Assembly: GCA_944372585.1 (NCBI GenBank) | Contig: CALVZQ010000002.1 | Location: forward strand, 112,602 to 176,601 | Source of the DNA: an uncultured Clostridia bacterium | Lineage (GTDB): Bacteria > Bacillota > Clostridia > Christensenellales > UBA1242 | DNA length: 64,000 bases | Reading direction: 5' to 3' | Shown: positions 17,701 to 27,338 of the stretch, piece after piece | Layout of the letters: each line of letters opens with the position of its first letter | Numbering within the stretch: position 1 is the first letter of the stretch | Notes under the pieces: model-generated | Databases searched by the model: none | Told to the model about the DNA's origin: nothing | What the model saw: only the letters and a program-made list of their open reading frames with translations | Translations under genes and position numbers: made by a program

Positions 17701-20700
17701 TTCTCCATATCGAACTCTATAATATCCAATTCTTCCTGTTGCCGTGTCCGATCTCACAACACTCAAAGAAAGCACACATGTTGCACCGCTTAATGCTGCT
17801 CCCGTGAGGTTTGCCTGTACACCATCATCTTTAAACCAATTGATGTCTTGCCAATCTCCAATGTTGTCGACATCTGCACTTGGTGTGATAATGTCAAGAA
17901 TTATGCTTGATCCAGCAGAAGCAAGCACTCCATCGGTACCACTAAATCTCTTTGTGATAATGGAGCCACGAGGCAATGTATCTCCACCACTGTTGTTGTT
18001 TATTGTGGCCTGAATTTGTGCTTCAGTAATGCTATAGCCAGAACCATAAAGATTGATATGAATTTGGTTTTTCGTGTGGTCAGTAGGGTCATCTGGAATT
18101 TCATAATTGAATGAATTGAACATGACTTTTCCGTCCGCTGTTGTTGAAGTGGAAACTGTTTGGAATCTGAGTCCAACACCGATTGTGTCTCCTTCTGTCA
18201 AGGTATATTCACTCATGGAATAAATTGTTGGGTTGACATTGGCAGTTATTCTGAAATAGAAATATGCTTTGTATCCAAAGACGTTTTCAAGTTCGATTAT
18301 GAAACTTCTTGAGCCCAAACTTATCGTGTCTATGCCGATATGCAGTTGATTTGCTGTTGGAGTTCCAAAATCTGAATTGTATGTGTAAGTCGTTCCAACA
18401 TGGTCCCAACTTCTCAAACTGCCAGTGATCAATTCACTTCTGTCGTTGTATCCTTCTCTGAGTCCATCTTCGTAGGTGTATTTGAATGTGTTTGCAGAAT
18501 TTGTTGACGAGCCATACATATTTGCCAAAATTGTGGAGGCATTTGCATCTGTCAATCCAGTTGTTTCCCACAAATTGAAGTTGACTTCTGAATCACCTAT
18601 GTTTGTGAGATAAATTTCGTAAGGTGAAATAGAATTGCTCATGACTGTCTGTCCGTCAACAATTTCGGTTGCTCCTGAAATGTAGTTTTGAGCATTTTCT
18701 TGTTGACTTTTGAATCTCATAGTCGAATTTGCAACAACTTTAAACAAAATGTTGTGGGATTCTGTGATGTAATCATCTCCAATTTGCACCTGATAGGTCA
18801 CCATCATCATGACATAGTTTCCATCATTGTTTGCCCCCTGTGCAAATATGTCATAGTCCACAGTCTTGCCATTGTTCAACACACCAGAGATAGTTATGTA
18901 GTTGTTTTTCAAATCGCCCGAACTGCTTGCCTCATTGACATCAAAACCCGCTCTTGGAGAAAGTCCAGTTTTGTAAACAATCTCCGTTGACAAATCTTTG
19001 CCTGTTGTGCTTGTGAGGTTTTTGTGAATTTCTCCTGCCACTCTTGCAAGTTTTTGCTCTTCAGTCGCATCATCTCCCAAATCACTGGTTTCAGTGTCAA
19101 CATGAATCGTGTCAACAAAGCCATAAATTTGCAAAGTGAATGTTCCTGTTGTGTTGTACATGCTTGTTGCATCATACAAAAGTCCCGTTCTTGGATTTCT
19201 GATCCCGAATGATGTGTAAGAGAGCAAACTTCTCTCCACGCCTGCATTAACTTCGACAGTTGTGTAGTTTTGAGAACTGTCAGCATTTCCTGCGACATCA
19301 AATTCAATATCCAAATACAAATTGTATGTTCCTGAGGTTTCGATCGTTTCATCTCCGACCTTCAGTTCAACTCTCAAATTCACTATTTCATTATAGTCAT
19401 TGTTTGTCAGTTCAAATTCATTTGCGTCAACACCTGTTGTCACTCCATCAACAGTTCTGTTCAATATAAGGGAATTGGTGTCATCAAAGAGAATTGGTGT
19501 GTCATCATAATAATATGCCACAATTCTGTTGGTGAGTCTTGGATAGTTTGCTGCAAGATAGATTGTGCTGTCGTCAATTTTTCCTGCGTCACTTTCTGCA
19601 CCACCTCTGCTGTTGTATGTCCCAACATATCCGTAGCCCAAATATCCTCTGCCCAAATCTTGGTTTATGATTTGATTTATTGTGTCCGCTGTGATTGTGA
19701 AAATTTGCACTTCACTGTTGGAGTTTACGAATCTGAGATAATATGTCGTTCCCGAAATCACATTTGTGTTGAATGCATAACTCAAAATTCTGTTTTGTTC
19801 AAACAAATGCGAACTTGACTGACCTGCAAGGTCTTCTGCATAAACACTTTCTCTGTTGTTTACATAATTTGGTGTGTTTGTTGAGATTTTTATGTTGCTT
19901 CCAGGGACAATCTCAACACTGTAGGTTGTTGTCACACTGTTGACAGTGACATCAAAGGTCACAAGTCCATTGCTTGAAGAATTGACTATTGCAAATTGCA
20001 AATTCAGACTTTCAATCACTGACTCCTCAACATTTGTGACAATTGTCATGTCTTCTGACGAAGCGCTGATTGTCTTTGTTGGAATACTTCCTGTTGCCTC
20101 GACTGTTGCATTGCTGATTGAAGCAACACTCACACTCCATGTTTTTTCCAATGTCTCTGACTTCAAGTCTTCGACGTTTTCAACAACAATTCTATTTTCT
20201 CTCGCCAAAGGAGCAACAGATACAAAGAATTTTTCGAGAAGTTCTGACTTGAACACTTCATCAGCACCCTGTGTCGTTGCAATGTATTCTTTTTCTGAAT
20301 ATGTCTCTCCGTCTGGAATTGGATAATTTGGACTGACTGTCACATTTGGTCTGACAGTGAATCTGTATCTCACTGTGAAGTTGAAAATTTCTTTGTTATC
20401 AAACATATATGCAACATCAAAAGTTTGTTCTTGCAAAGTGGAAGATGCAACATTGACAGGCTCTATGGTTTCCAAGTCAGAATGTTGAATTGTTCCATCT
20501 GCCCCTGTAACTACAAACATATAAGCAGATTTTGTGCCTGTCACATCATCATATAATGGCATAAGGTCTGGCATTGCATCTTGTATTGTGTCAATTGAAA
20601 CATCAAAATCAACACTTCCGTATCTGTTGGTAATGTCATCATATCTTCTAGTTTGTTCAATCACAAAAGAGGATTCAACATTCAGGTCAAAAGTGAAAGA

Positions 20701-23700
20701 ATATTGATGTCCTTCCGAATCAGATATTGTTCCGTTGAAGGTGAAAGTGATGTCTTCCAAAAGATGTGCAAATTCCACTGAGTTTTCTTGATAATTTGCC
20801 GCATCGTTGTCTATGAACACCAAATCACCATAAGTCAATTCGACTTCATAATATTCTCCAATGTCTTCAACAACAGGACTTTCAACAATCAAATATGTTT
20901 GCATATCAGCGTCATAAACATAATATGTTTTTTCAGGTTGCAATTCCGTGTCTTTGGTTTGGATATATCTATAAGGTTCGCTCTCGTCAAGAAGTTCCAA
21001 ATCAAAATCATATATTGTCAAAGAGGCCAAAATTTCGTTGACTTCAAGTTGTGAGAAAATGGCATTGTTTCCACTTTGTATCGTATACTTTTCTCCTCCC
21101 TCAAAAGTGATTTGAGGATTGATTTCCCATTCAAAATAACTTGTCACGGTCAAATCAACTTTAAACACAACTCTTTCTTCTGTATAGAATCCAATTTCAA
21201 ACTGACGGTCTTGATCGATTGTGGTTTGTGGTTTCAAGTGCAATTCTTTGTTCTCGTCAAGATATGCATAAGTCCAATTCACATCGTTCTTGTTGACAAA
21301 ATATTGTGTTCCGTCCAAATCAGTCAAAGTGACAATTTCTTCTGGATTTGCAGAATAATCAACTGCTGTTTCTTGCCATTCTCCAATCGCCAAATCTTCT
21401 TCCAGAGTCTCCTTCACTGTTCCGCCCGTTGCATCTGTGTATGTGACAGTTCCCGCTTTGATGAGAATCTTTGTCATCAATGCACTTTCCAAATTTTCTC
21501 CCGCAATATATGCCGAGAAATTGTTGACTCTGCTTTCTGTTCCATTGCTGGAGATTCTGATCTCTGGCTTGAACACAACTTCTTCACTTCCAGCATTTAT
21601 CATTGCAGAATATGTGTTCTTCTGTGCCGTCAAACTTGACTCTTCGCCATTTGCTGATTGTCTGAGAGAATGAACATATTGCTCACCCTGGTTGAAATAG
21701 AATATGTATTGCATTTCACTGCCAATCATCTTCACCCCATCAACTGAAAAACTCTTTTCAATTGTGATTGTCAACGGTGAAGAATTGTCAGAAAGTTTGA
21801 TGTTGAAATATCCATCATTGAAACTGTAAGTGAAGTTTGAAACAGAAACTTCTCCAACCCTTGCATCTTTGAGAGTATAGTTTGCTTCAACTGTTGGCTT
21901 TGTTTCATTTTCTTCATAACCAATCCATTCCGCAATGTCGCCAAAACGTTTTCCTGAAGAATATTTGCTGTTCTGCGCTGTGAATTCTTCTTCAAGATTG
22001 ATTGAATAACTCTCTGTTGCCTCGTCATAACACGCAGAATCAGTGTTGATATATTCTCCCGCATCACTATATGGATATTTAACTGTTCCTTTTGTGAAAT
22101 TTGGTGCAACTTTGATCCTGTAATACCAAACATATCTAACATTTCCTGTGTATTGATACAACTCAAGTCTTAAAACAATATACGCATCAGTCTCTGCACT
22201 TTCCAAATGATTTATCTCAAGTTGTGTTGCAAGCGAATTGTCTCCTTCTGTCTTCAATGTTGCAAGTCCATCAATGTATCCTTGTGCATTTGGCAAAATT
22301 GATATATCATATGATGCATAACTATCATTTATTTGTGTCAAAATGCCATCAAAATAGAAACCAAAGGCATCTTCAGTTGATGTCAGATCGTCGCTACTGT
22401 CATGAACAATCGTGTATGTTTTCCCAGCTTGTAATGTTTGATATACATCTTTTTGTTCTAGTGTTGCATAATCTCCGATCAAAACACTGAAATCTTGGTC
22501 AGACAAAGAATTAAACTTCATATCTTCCACAGTGTCAGGAAGATCATTGTTGTTGTAATACACAAATTTGTCACCAATCTTGCTTACGATCGCATTCAAA
22601 GAAATGTTGACATGCATAGAATTTTCTGAAGCATCAACCAACTCTTTTTGTGCTTCAAAACTGTTTCCTGCCAAACTTACAAATCCATCAATTCCGTGTG
22701 TTGACAAAGTTCTTCCCGAATTGCTGTACAAACTTCCTGTTGCAGAACTGATTGAGAAATTGTTTTGTGAAATGTATGTTGAACTTGGTATCAGCAACAA
22801 ATATATGTTTTGATTATATATCACAATATCAACATCTTCTGTGTCGTTGTTGCCTGTGTCTCTTTTCAAAATGTTTGAAGCCAATCTTTCGTTGTCATCT
22901 TCTCCATATCCTATATCAAAAGATATTGTCAAATCTCCCGATCTTTCGCACAAAACAATCTGCCTTTCTGTTCCGTTTTCAATAATTTTGACTGCGTCCA
23001 AAATTTGAGTTGTCGAAGAGCCCACTGAAGAAACAGAAATTTGATATCGTTGTTCCACCCTCTGTCCAAGATTGATAGACAACTCAGAACCGTCAACGAA
23101 GTAGAAATTATAACTATTTGTTCCTCCCGTCACTTGCTCAATATTCAAGTATTTCTCTGCAGAAATATTGTTGTACGCAAAAGCAGTTGCTCCTGTATTT
23201 AAATCTGAAACAATTTCTTCTGCTCCGTCAAATCCTCCAGCTTCAATGTATGATGTCAATTTGTAAAGTTTATAGCTGGTGGAAAGTTGTTGAGAACTTA
23301 TTGTTTCAAGGTTGATGTATGGATTGCCTGAAAGATCCGAAACTGTCTGTCTGACAACGATATTTGGGTTGACATACAAAGTCATTGTCACACTGCTGGC
23401 ATAGAATGAATTTGTTCCGAAATAAATCGTGAATCTGACTTCTCTAAATTGGTAGATGTCGTCAATTGTCAAAAGAATTCGAACAATTTCCCCGTTTTCT
23501 TGAACAGGGGTCAAGTAACAGAAATCTTGTGTCGAATAGAAAACTCCATTTATGTTTGAATTTAAATCCAACGCACCCAATGAGTTTACCCAAGAATAGT
23601 TTTCTCCAAGATGAGAAGAAATTGTGAAATACTCTGCAAGATCATATGTCTCACCTGCAAACACACTGATTGCATTTCCGTTTGTCACAAGATAATCTGA

Positions 23701-26700
23701 ATTTTCTTCATAATATGAGTTTAGACTTTGGTTTATTGTGATATCTGACTTCAAAATCAAAACCAATGTTATGTCAAAAAGTGATTCATTTTCGTCTCTG
23801 ACCGAAAAGACAATTTGTGTGTCTTCTTTGAATGGATTGACGATGTTTAGAACGGAAATGTTTGTGTCTCTATAATTTTCAATATTGTCTGTTTCTCCAT
23901 CTTCCAAAGTTTCGGTGTTGTTGAATTTGATCATCTTCATGATGTCAATTTTGTTTGAAGAACTCAAACTGGAGATAAATCCATCATCTAATTTGTACAC
24001 AAGATTGTTTGCCATTGTCAATTCTTCATCAGCACCCGAAGTGTAAACCCTAAGCAATGTGTTCATATCAATGGTCTGATTGCTTGTCACATATTTGCTG
24101 ACAGTTGCTTGACTCAAACTTGTGCTTGACTTATATACATCATCAGCAATTGGTCCAACTATGTCAGTAGGGTCATATTCAAGCAATTTGACACCTTCAC
24201 TTTGCACTCTAAATGTCAAAGTTTGTGTCTGCAACAAATCTTGAGTCACATTTCCAGTCTCGTCAAAGGCATAGACAAAGTTACCTTCATTGTCAACCAC
24301 ATATGCGGTCAAATTTGTAGTTCTTTCTACGCCTTGCGTCGAGATAAAGTTTTGGATTTTTGATAAAGAACTGTCAAAACTTAAAATATAATCCCCCTGC
24401 TCTGGTGTTTCCACAAGACGCATGTTGTATATTCCAGAATTTGGATCAATTGTGTTTCCAAATTGATCGGTATAAGTGATTGCCAAAAGTTCATTCAGTT
24501 CAGCAATGACTGTGTCAGTTGTTCCGTTGATTGGCCTATTTCCCCAAGTGATACTGATTCCGCTGGTTGCAGAAATGTTCACCACGACATCATCAAGAAC
24601 TCCATCACCATCGTTGTCCAAATCAAATTGATTTTCATATTCAGCCGTTATTGAGACTGGTTGTTGATAATAGATATAGAAATAATTTTTGTCCGAATCT
24701 TGAATTGTGATGTCTTTTGAATATGTCTCTCTTCCGTTGTCATATTGAAGTTGCAGCCTTATGTATGTTCCTCTGTCAACAGAACTTCTATTTGCAGAAA
24801 AATACGCTTCTTCAATTGCCAAAGTTCCTTCAAAAGTGATTTCGTTTCCTGCAACACCTTCTTCAACCAATCCTTGCAAAGTAACATAATCGTTTGCAGA
24901 TTGACCATTGAGATCAAGACAAACTATGTTGAGATTTCCAGAGTTGAATGCTGTTATAACTTTTTGTGAGTCTGTTTCAGGATCTTCACTGTTTGTCAAA
25001 ACAAGTTCAAATGTTATCATTGTCTTTTGAGATCCTGTTTCGTTTCTATTTATCGCTGGAATATAGTAGTCATTATTATATTCAACATTTGGAAGAATCT
25101 CGGTGGCAAAAGAGATTGTTGGTTCCAAATTTGTGATGGACAATGTGCTTTCAACCATAATATCTTTGACTCTGCTGGTTTTAACAATCATATATTTTCC
25201 ATCTTCTGCCAAATATGGATTGTTGTTCGCATCTGTTTTTATAGTTGCGGCAATAACCTTAACCTTTCCTGAAAAACTCTTTACTGCAGTCAACACAGAG
25301 CCATCTATTTCATAAAGAGTGTATCCATTGTTTGGCGTCTGTGTTCCCGCAATGGCCAGTGTTTGTCCCTTATAATCTTCCGTATAGACCATACCACTTC
25401 CACAAAGAAAAGCCTCTTGCATGTTCAAATTTTCTGCATAACCAACTTCATTTGTGTCAATCAAAAGAAAATATTTTACCGTCTTGTAGACATTCTCTTG
25501 ATTGACAGGATTCAGTTCTTTTGAAAGATCAATATTGCTTGAAATTGAATTTCCTTCTTCGTCAAAATTGATAGTCATGAAAATCGTGTCATTTGTTTGC
25601 CAACTTGGTTCTTCTTCATAATCATGGTCTTCCACGGTCAAGGTCATAGTTTTCTCAATATTTGTATCTCCAGAGAAAGCAAAAAAGCTTTCCCAATTTC
25701 CATCTTCGTTTTCAAAGAAAAAATTGACAGCAAAATTGTATTCCTCCTCCGTAGATGATGCAAATTGCCAATAATAATCTACATAATCTCTTGGCGAATT
25801 GTTTGGCAAAATGTAATATTCAGTTCCTGCAGGAGCAGATGCATAATCAAAACTCTGATCAAAATCCTTTTGTGTTATGATTGTTCCATTGTCTGTTGTG
25901 ACAACTTCCATCACTCTTCCGCCCAACAATGACAAACCAGTTGCATTTTTTGGAAACTTGATGCCAACATTCCCAAACAAAGAGTTTAATGACGCTCCAC
26001 TGCTGTCCTTAATCGACAAATTCAAACTCCCATCGCCATTTGCTGATGCTGCTGTCAATGTGAAATATTGGTCAAGATAAGTGGAAAAAGACAACGAAGT
26101 TTCACTGCTGCCAATTTCCACACTGTCAACATCAATGTCGAGAACTTTAATGTTTATAGTTTTCATTATTCTCGCTTCTGGGTGGCTGTCGAGATATCTC
26201 GTGACATTTGATGTCAACAACTCTCTGTCTGTTATTGACGAATACATGTCCATGACTTGTTTTTGATAATAAGAGTTAGAGAATGTGTAAACTGAGATTG
26301 TGTCCATATTGTTTCCACTTCTCAAATCTGCAACAAATCTCTCTTCTTCCCAATCGTATGAAATGTATGAAGATGTGAAAGCATAAAAAATTTCTTTTTC
26401 TCTTGTTTCGTCAGAAAAAAGATATTTGCTTTGAGAAGGATGAAAAATCGTATCCAAAGTAAATGTCGTTCCAACAACCACTTCTTGCGTTTCACCTGTT
26501 TGAGAACTCCCTGAAACTTGCACATCAATTCCATTTGTTGGGTGAACAGGAACATCAACACTGATCTTCACTGTTTCAGGAAGAATCAAAACATTGGAAG
26601 ATGTCGCCGTCAAAACCGAATTTCCTCCAATTATCCAATCTTCCAAAATTTGTGTTGATGAGTTATATTCTCTGTTTAATTCAACAGTAAACGCTCTATT

Positions 26701-27051
26701 GAGAGTGACCACTTGTGGCACAGTGATCACACCATCAGTTATGTATCCATTTGAAAGCAATTCTTGTCCAACCAAAGAAAGAGTCACACTTCTTTCTGTG
26801 ACATTTTCGGTTGAAGTCGTGATTGTCATGTTGAAATCAGAAGAAGCCTCAAATTGTTCGAGCGTTGAATTGTAATAAGCTGAACCATCGCTGATGTCTT
26901 CAACAAAACTGATATTTTCAGGTTCAATAAGCTCATCGTCAAAACTTCCCATCAGATAAAGAGAAAGCACGGTCACACCTGCAATCCCAATGAATCCGAC
27001 TATAACGAGTATGATAACTTTCCAAAGACTGAGAACTCCTCTCTTTTTCAT
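14737..27051 (-). CDS. Giant (4104-residue) membrane-anchored surface protein
   Basis: The largest gene in the window. A short basic N-terminus (MKKRGVLSLWK) and one hydrophobic segment (about residues 11-34) act as signal or signal-anchor; everything after is predicted outside the cell. The sequence is rich in T, S, N, D, Y, E and G, poor in Cys, and strongly beta-like throughout, as in stacked Ig-like or cadherin-like adhesin modules, but I could not define a repeating unit by eye. A calcium-loop-like DLDNDGDGVLDD occurs near residue 810. There is no LPXTG motif, choline- or peptidoglycan-binding domain, or C-terminal membrane helix. Start: ATG at 27051 with GAGGT just upstream, preferred over a GTG at 27066. 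The frame is uninterrupted for 12.3 kb, so the gene is maintained. Family unknown; adhesion or cell-envelope role is inference. Confidence 0.85.
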   Translation of the reverse strand: MKKRGVLSLWKVIILVIVGFIGIAGVTVLSLYLMGSFDDELIEPENISFVEDISDGSAYYNSTLEQFEASSDFNMTITTSTENVTERSVTLSLVGQELLSNGYITDGVITVPQVVTLNRAFTVELNREYNSSTQILEDWIIGGNSVLTATSSNVLILPETVKISVDVPVHPTNGIDVQVSGSSQTGETQEVVVGTTFTLDTIFHPSQSKYLFSDETREKEIFYAFTSSYISYDWEEERFVADLRSGNNMDTISVYTFSNSYYQKQVMDMYSSITDRELLTSNVTRYLDSHPEARIMKTINIKVLDIDVDSVEIGSSETSLSFSTYLDQYFTLTAASANGDGSLNLSIKDSSGASLNSLFGNVGIKFPKNATGLSLLGGRVMEVVTTDNGTIITQKDFDQSFDYASAPAGTEYYILPNNSPRDYVDYYWQFASSTEEEYNFAVNFFFENEDGNWESFFAFSGDTNIEKTMTLTVEDHDYEEEPSWQTNDTIFMTINFDEEGNSISSNIDLSKELNPVNQENVYKTVKYFLLIDTNEVGYAENLNMQEAFLCGSGMVYTEDYKGQTLAIAGTQTPNNGYTLYEIDGSVLTAVKSFSGKVKVIAATIKTDANNNPYLAEDGKYMIVKTSRVKDIMVESTLSITNLEPTISFATEILPNVEYNNDYYIPAINRNETGSQKTMITFELVLTNSEDPETDSQKVITAFNSGNLNIVCLDLNGQSANDYVTLQGLVEEGVAGNEITFEGTLAIEEAYFSANRSSVDRGTYIRLQLQYDNGRETYSKDITIQDSDKNYFYIYYQQPVSITAEYENQFDLDNDGDGVLDDVVVNISATSGISITWGNRPINGTTDTVIAELNELLAITYTDQFGNTIDPNSGIYNMRLVETPEQGDYILSFDSSLSKIQNFISTQGVERTTNLTAYVVDNEGNFVYAFDETGNVTQDLLQTQTLTFRVQSEGVKLLEYDPTDIVGPIADDVYKSSTSLSQATVSKYVTSNQTIDMNTLLRVYTSGADEELTMANNLVYKLDDGFISSLSSSNKIDIMKMIKFNNTETLEDGETDNIENYRDTNISVLNIVNPFKEDTQIVFSVRDENESLFDITLVLILKSDITINQSLNSYYEENSDYLVTNGNAISVFAGETYDLAEYFTISSHLGENYSWVNSLGALDLNSNINGVFYSTQDFCYLTPVQENGEIVRILLTIDDIYQFREVRFTIYFGTNSFYASSVTMTLYVNPNIVVRQTVSDLSGNPYINLETISSQQLSTSYKLYKLTSYIEAGGFDGAEEIVSDLNTGATAFAYNNISAEKYLNIEQVTGGTNSYNFYFVDGSELSINLGQRVEQRYQISVSSVGSSTTQILDAVKIIENGTERQIVLCERSGDLTISFDIGYGEDDNERLASNILKRDTGNNDTEDVDIVIYNQNIYLLLIPSSTYISQNNFSISSATGSLYSNSGRTLSTHGIDGFVSLAGNSFEAQKELVDASENSMHVNISLNAIVSKIGDKFVYYNNNDLPDTVEDMKFNSLSDQDFSVLIGDYATLEQKDVYQTLQAGKTYTIVHDSSDDLTSTEDAFGFYFDGILTQINDSYASYDISILPNAQGYIDGLATLKTEGDNSLATQLEINHLESAETDAYIVLRLELYQYTGNVRYVWYYRIKVAPNFTKGTVKYPYSDAGEYINTDSACYDEATESYSINLEEEFTAQNSKYSSGKRFGDIAEWIGYEENETKPTVEANYTLKDARVGEVSVSNFTYSFNDGYFNIKLSDNSSPLTITIEKSFSVDGVKMIGSEMQYIFYFNQGEQYVHSLRQSANGEESSLTAQKNTYSAMINAGSEEVVFKPEIRISSNGTESRVNNFSAYIAGENLESALMTKILIKAGTVTYTDATGGTVKETLEEDLAIGEWQETAVDYSANPEEIVTLTDLDGTQYFVNKNDVNWTYAYLDENKELHLKPQTTIDQDRQFEIGFYTEERVVFKVDLTVTSYFEWEINPQITFEGGEKYTIQSGNNAIFSQLEVNEILASLTIYDFDLELLDESEPYRYIQTKDTELQPEKTYYVYDADMQTYLIVESPVVEDIGEYYEVELTYGDLVFIDNDAANYQENSVEFAHLLEDITFTFNGTISDSEGHQYSFTFDLNVESSFVIEQTRRYDDITNRYGSVDFDVSIDTIQDAMPDLMPLYDDVTGTKSAYMFVVTGADGTIQHSDLETIEPVNVASSTLQEQTFDVAYMFDNKEIFNFTVRYRFTVRPNVTVSPNYPIPDGETYSEKEYIATTQGADEVFKSELLEKFFVSVAPLARENRIVVENVEDLKSETLEKTWSVSVASISNATVEATGSIPTKTISASSEDMTIVTNVEESVIESLNLQFAIVNSSSNGLVTFDVTVNSVTTTYSVEIVPGSNIKISTNTPNYVNNRESVYAEDLAGQSSSHLFEQNRILSYAFNTNVISGTTYYLRFVNSNSEVQIFTITADTINQIINQDLGRGYLGYGYVGTYNSRGGAESDAGKIDDSTIYLAANYPRLTNRIVAYYYDDTPILFDDTNSLILNRTVDGVTTGVDANEFELTNNDYNEIVNLRVELKVGDETIETSGTYNLYLDIEFDVAGNADSSQNYTTVEVNAGVERSLLSYTSFGIRNPRTGLLYDATSMYNTTGTFTLQIYGFVDTIHVDTETSDLGDDATEEQKLARVAGEIHKNLTSTTGKDLSTEIVYKTGLSPRAGFDVNEASSSGDLKNNYITISGVLNNGKTVDYDIFAQGANNDGNYVMMMVTYQVQIGDDYITESHNILFKVVANSTMRFKSQQENAQNYISGATEIVDGQTVMSNSISPYEIYLTNIGDSEVNFNLWETTGLTDANASTILANMYGSSTNSANTFKYTYEDGLREGYNDRSELITGSLRSWDHVGTTYTYNSDFGTPTANQLHIGIDTISLGSRSFIIELENVFGYKAYFYFRITANVNPTIYSMSEYTLTEGDTIGVGLRFQTVSTSTTADGKVMFNSFNYEIPDDPTDHTKNQIHINLYGSGYSITEAQIQATINNNSGGDTLPRGSIITKRFSGTDGVLASAGSSIILDIITPSADVDNIGDWQDINWFKDDGVQANLTGAALSGATCVLSLSVVRSDTATGRIGYYRVRYGEDEDDYLTQVYGISSTYQEPVYTGTGVTAPNININLTGIGAYGFSNSWGAVNVDSLTSTYITQQPISSMQNIHVKKIEFYLGETWLGGTYVDSSDETQTTLERDDMENATERALVTNPDYSFVTGVTPSAAAVSQGISFSDDKAFKVPVISGIYFGTSSSISNVKMNITLSSGEEECVISEYITLKRSAGSDTLFEEEIYDTQTPKLASISGSREIYNDTLEIVLDPGESITFAINDAEITSIENNILTEDGGTTKTANLITRSNSSTYTITEYVGISGNIEGLEKNFERGDRFYLYVVSTSGEPQISYNGSKLTVTDQKATGSIGAYNTGSSALVMNIESVGELLSNNTKSERLFFLFKENGQVYQYFQEFTIKPLYESATASGGNYFSVADYYKVTDTDETNTYYVIPLKSWGRSISLRGYNDSDTGTPLNGQEAYKFYFKINTASGGSGSAFIDENGLITTTEDFDIVAHTITVNVYMKVSGANGAFEEVSERVQLGSFRIYLSASGTERDTSIGEGVWLDSPSGTDTVNNIMVVPTGYTVSTIGNTANLCNFTELDLSGSTEDAGTFAIETGQTIDFTEVCTDPYNFGTAYHLVKYEVGDSSTYVNFNNINSWTFTSAGSYTLTLVALGRDSNTGSVNSKIITLKVIVYETSTKEEQQYAGSTGENFGGAFDPEYTWYLLKENGSIEQVSSFDSGGKIGIYTNTYIAQPTSGGETKLVTKTFYVYAGTKNMSVAIRPLATFQLSNLVTSLGSDQTVEFYKQELNQIVKKSSDSFTYGENSSAVAQYFVVIKNADGSYSSIEQYEVTYKFISSNVTNGSILIAKSDEAISDKIKEYASQSLGVDQTSIGNIEIMSSQGIITEENRNGSDIGSDWILQEYVVTYTNNQGATRYARFSFNIYLYQAEVSVEKDTTINNAFRLSELNSDIQTAIQSETGETVTVLGYYQHNETGISVIETIVLEETTTRAFYVRTNNGYYLVNVTFNI

Positions 27052-27151
27052 ACAAACCTCATTCACAAAAAATTGATTTAAAGTCTAGACAAACGTTTTG
27101 TAAAAACAAAAACCTGCAAATAAAAAACTTACAAAAATATTGTTTGCCTTT

Positions 27152-27158
27152 TTCGACA
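27152..27158 (-). promoter_or_regulatory. 0A-box-like heptamer at the giant-gene start site
   Basis: The minus strand reads TGTCGAA, the Spo0A-box consensus, over the predicted transcription start. It is only seven bases, so chance is possible; it is notable because the window also encodes a Spo0A-type DNA-binding domain. Confidence 0.3.
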
Positions 27159-27163
27159 AATTA

Positions 27164-27192
27164 ATTATACAATTTTTATCTTTTTGACGCAA
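27164..27192 (-). promoter_or_regulatory. Promoter of the giant-protein operon
   Basis: Minus strand TTGCGT (27187-27192), 17-nt spacer, TATAAT (27164-27169). Transcription would begin near 27157, giving a leader of about 105 nt. Confidence 0.6.
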
Positions 27193-27303
27193 GTGAAAAG
27201 ACGAAATTTCGGTAATTTATATATTATTATATATAGGCAGGTTTGCAACTGGGAATAAATAGTCAATTTTACAGTTGTTTTCGGCAATTTGTTAGTTTTA
27301 AGG

Positions 27304-27332
27304 TTGACACAAAATTGCTAATGGTTTATAAT
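27304..27332 (+). promoter_or_regulatory. Consensus promoter with leaderless start
   Basis: TTGACA (27304-27309), 17-nt spacer, TATAAT (27327-27332), then 6 nt to ATG 27339. Both boxes are perfect. Confidence 0.8.
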
Positions 27333-27338
27333 GTTTTT

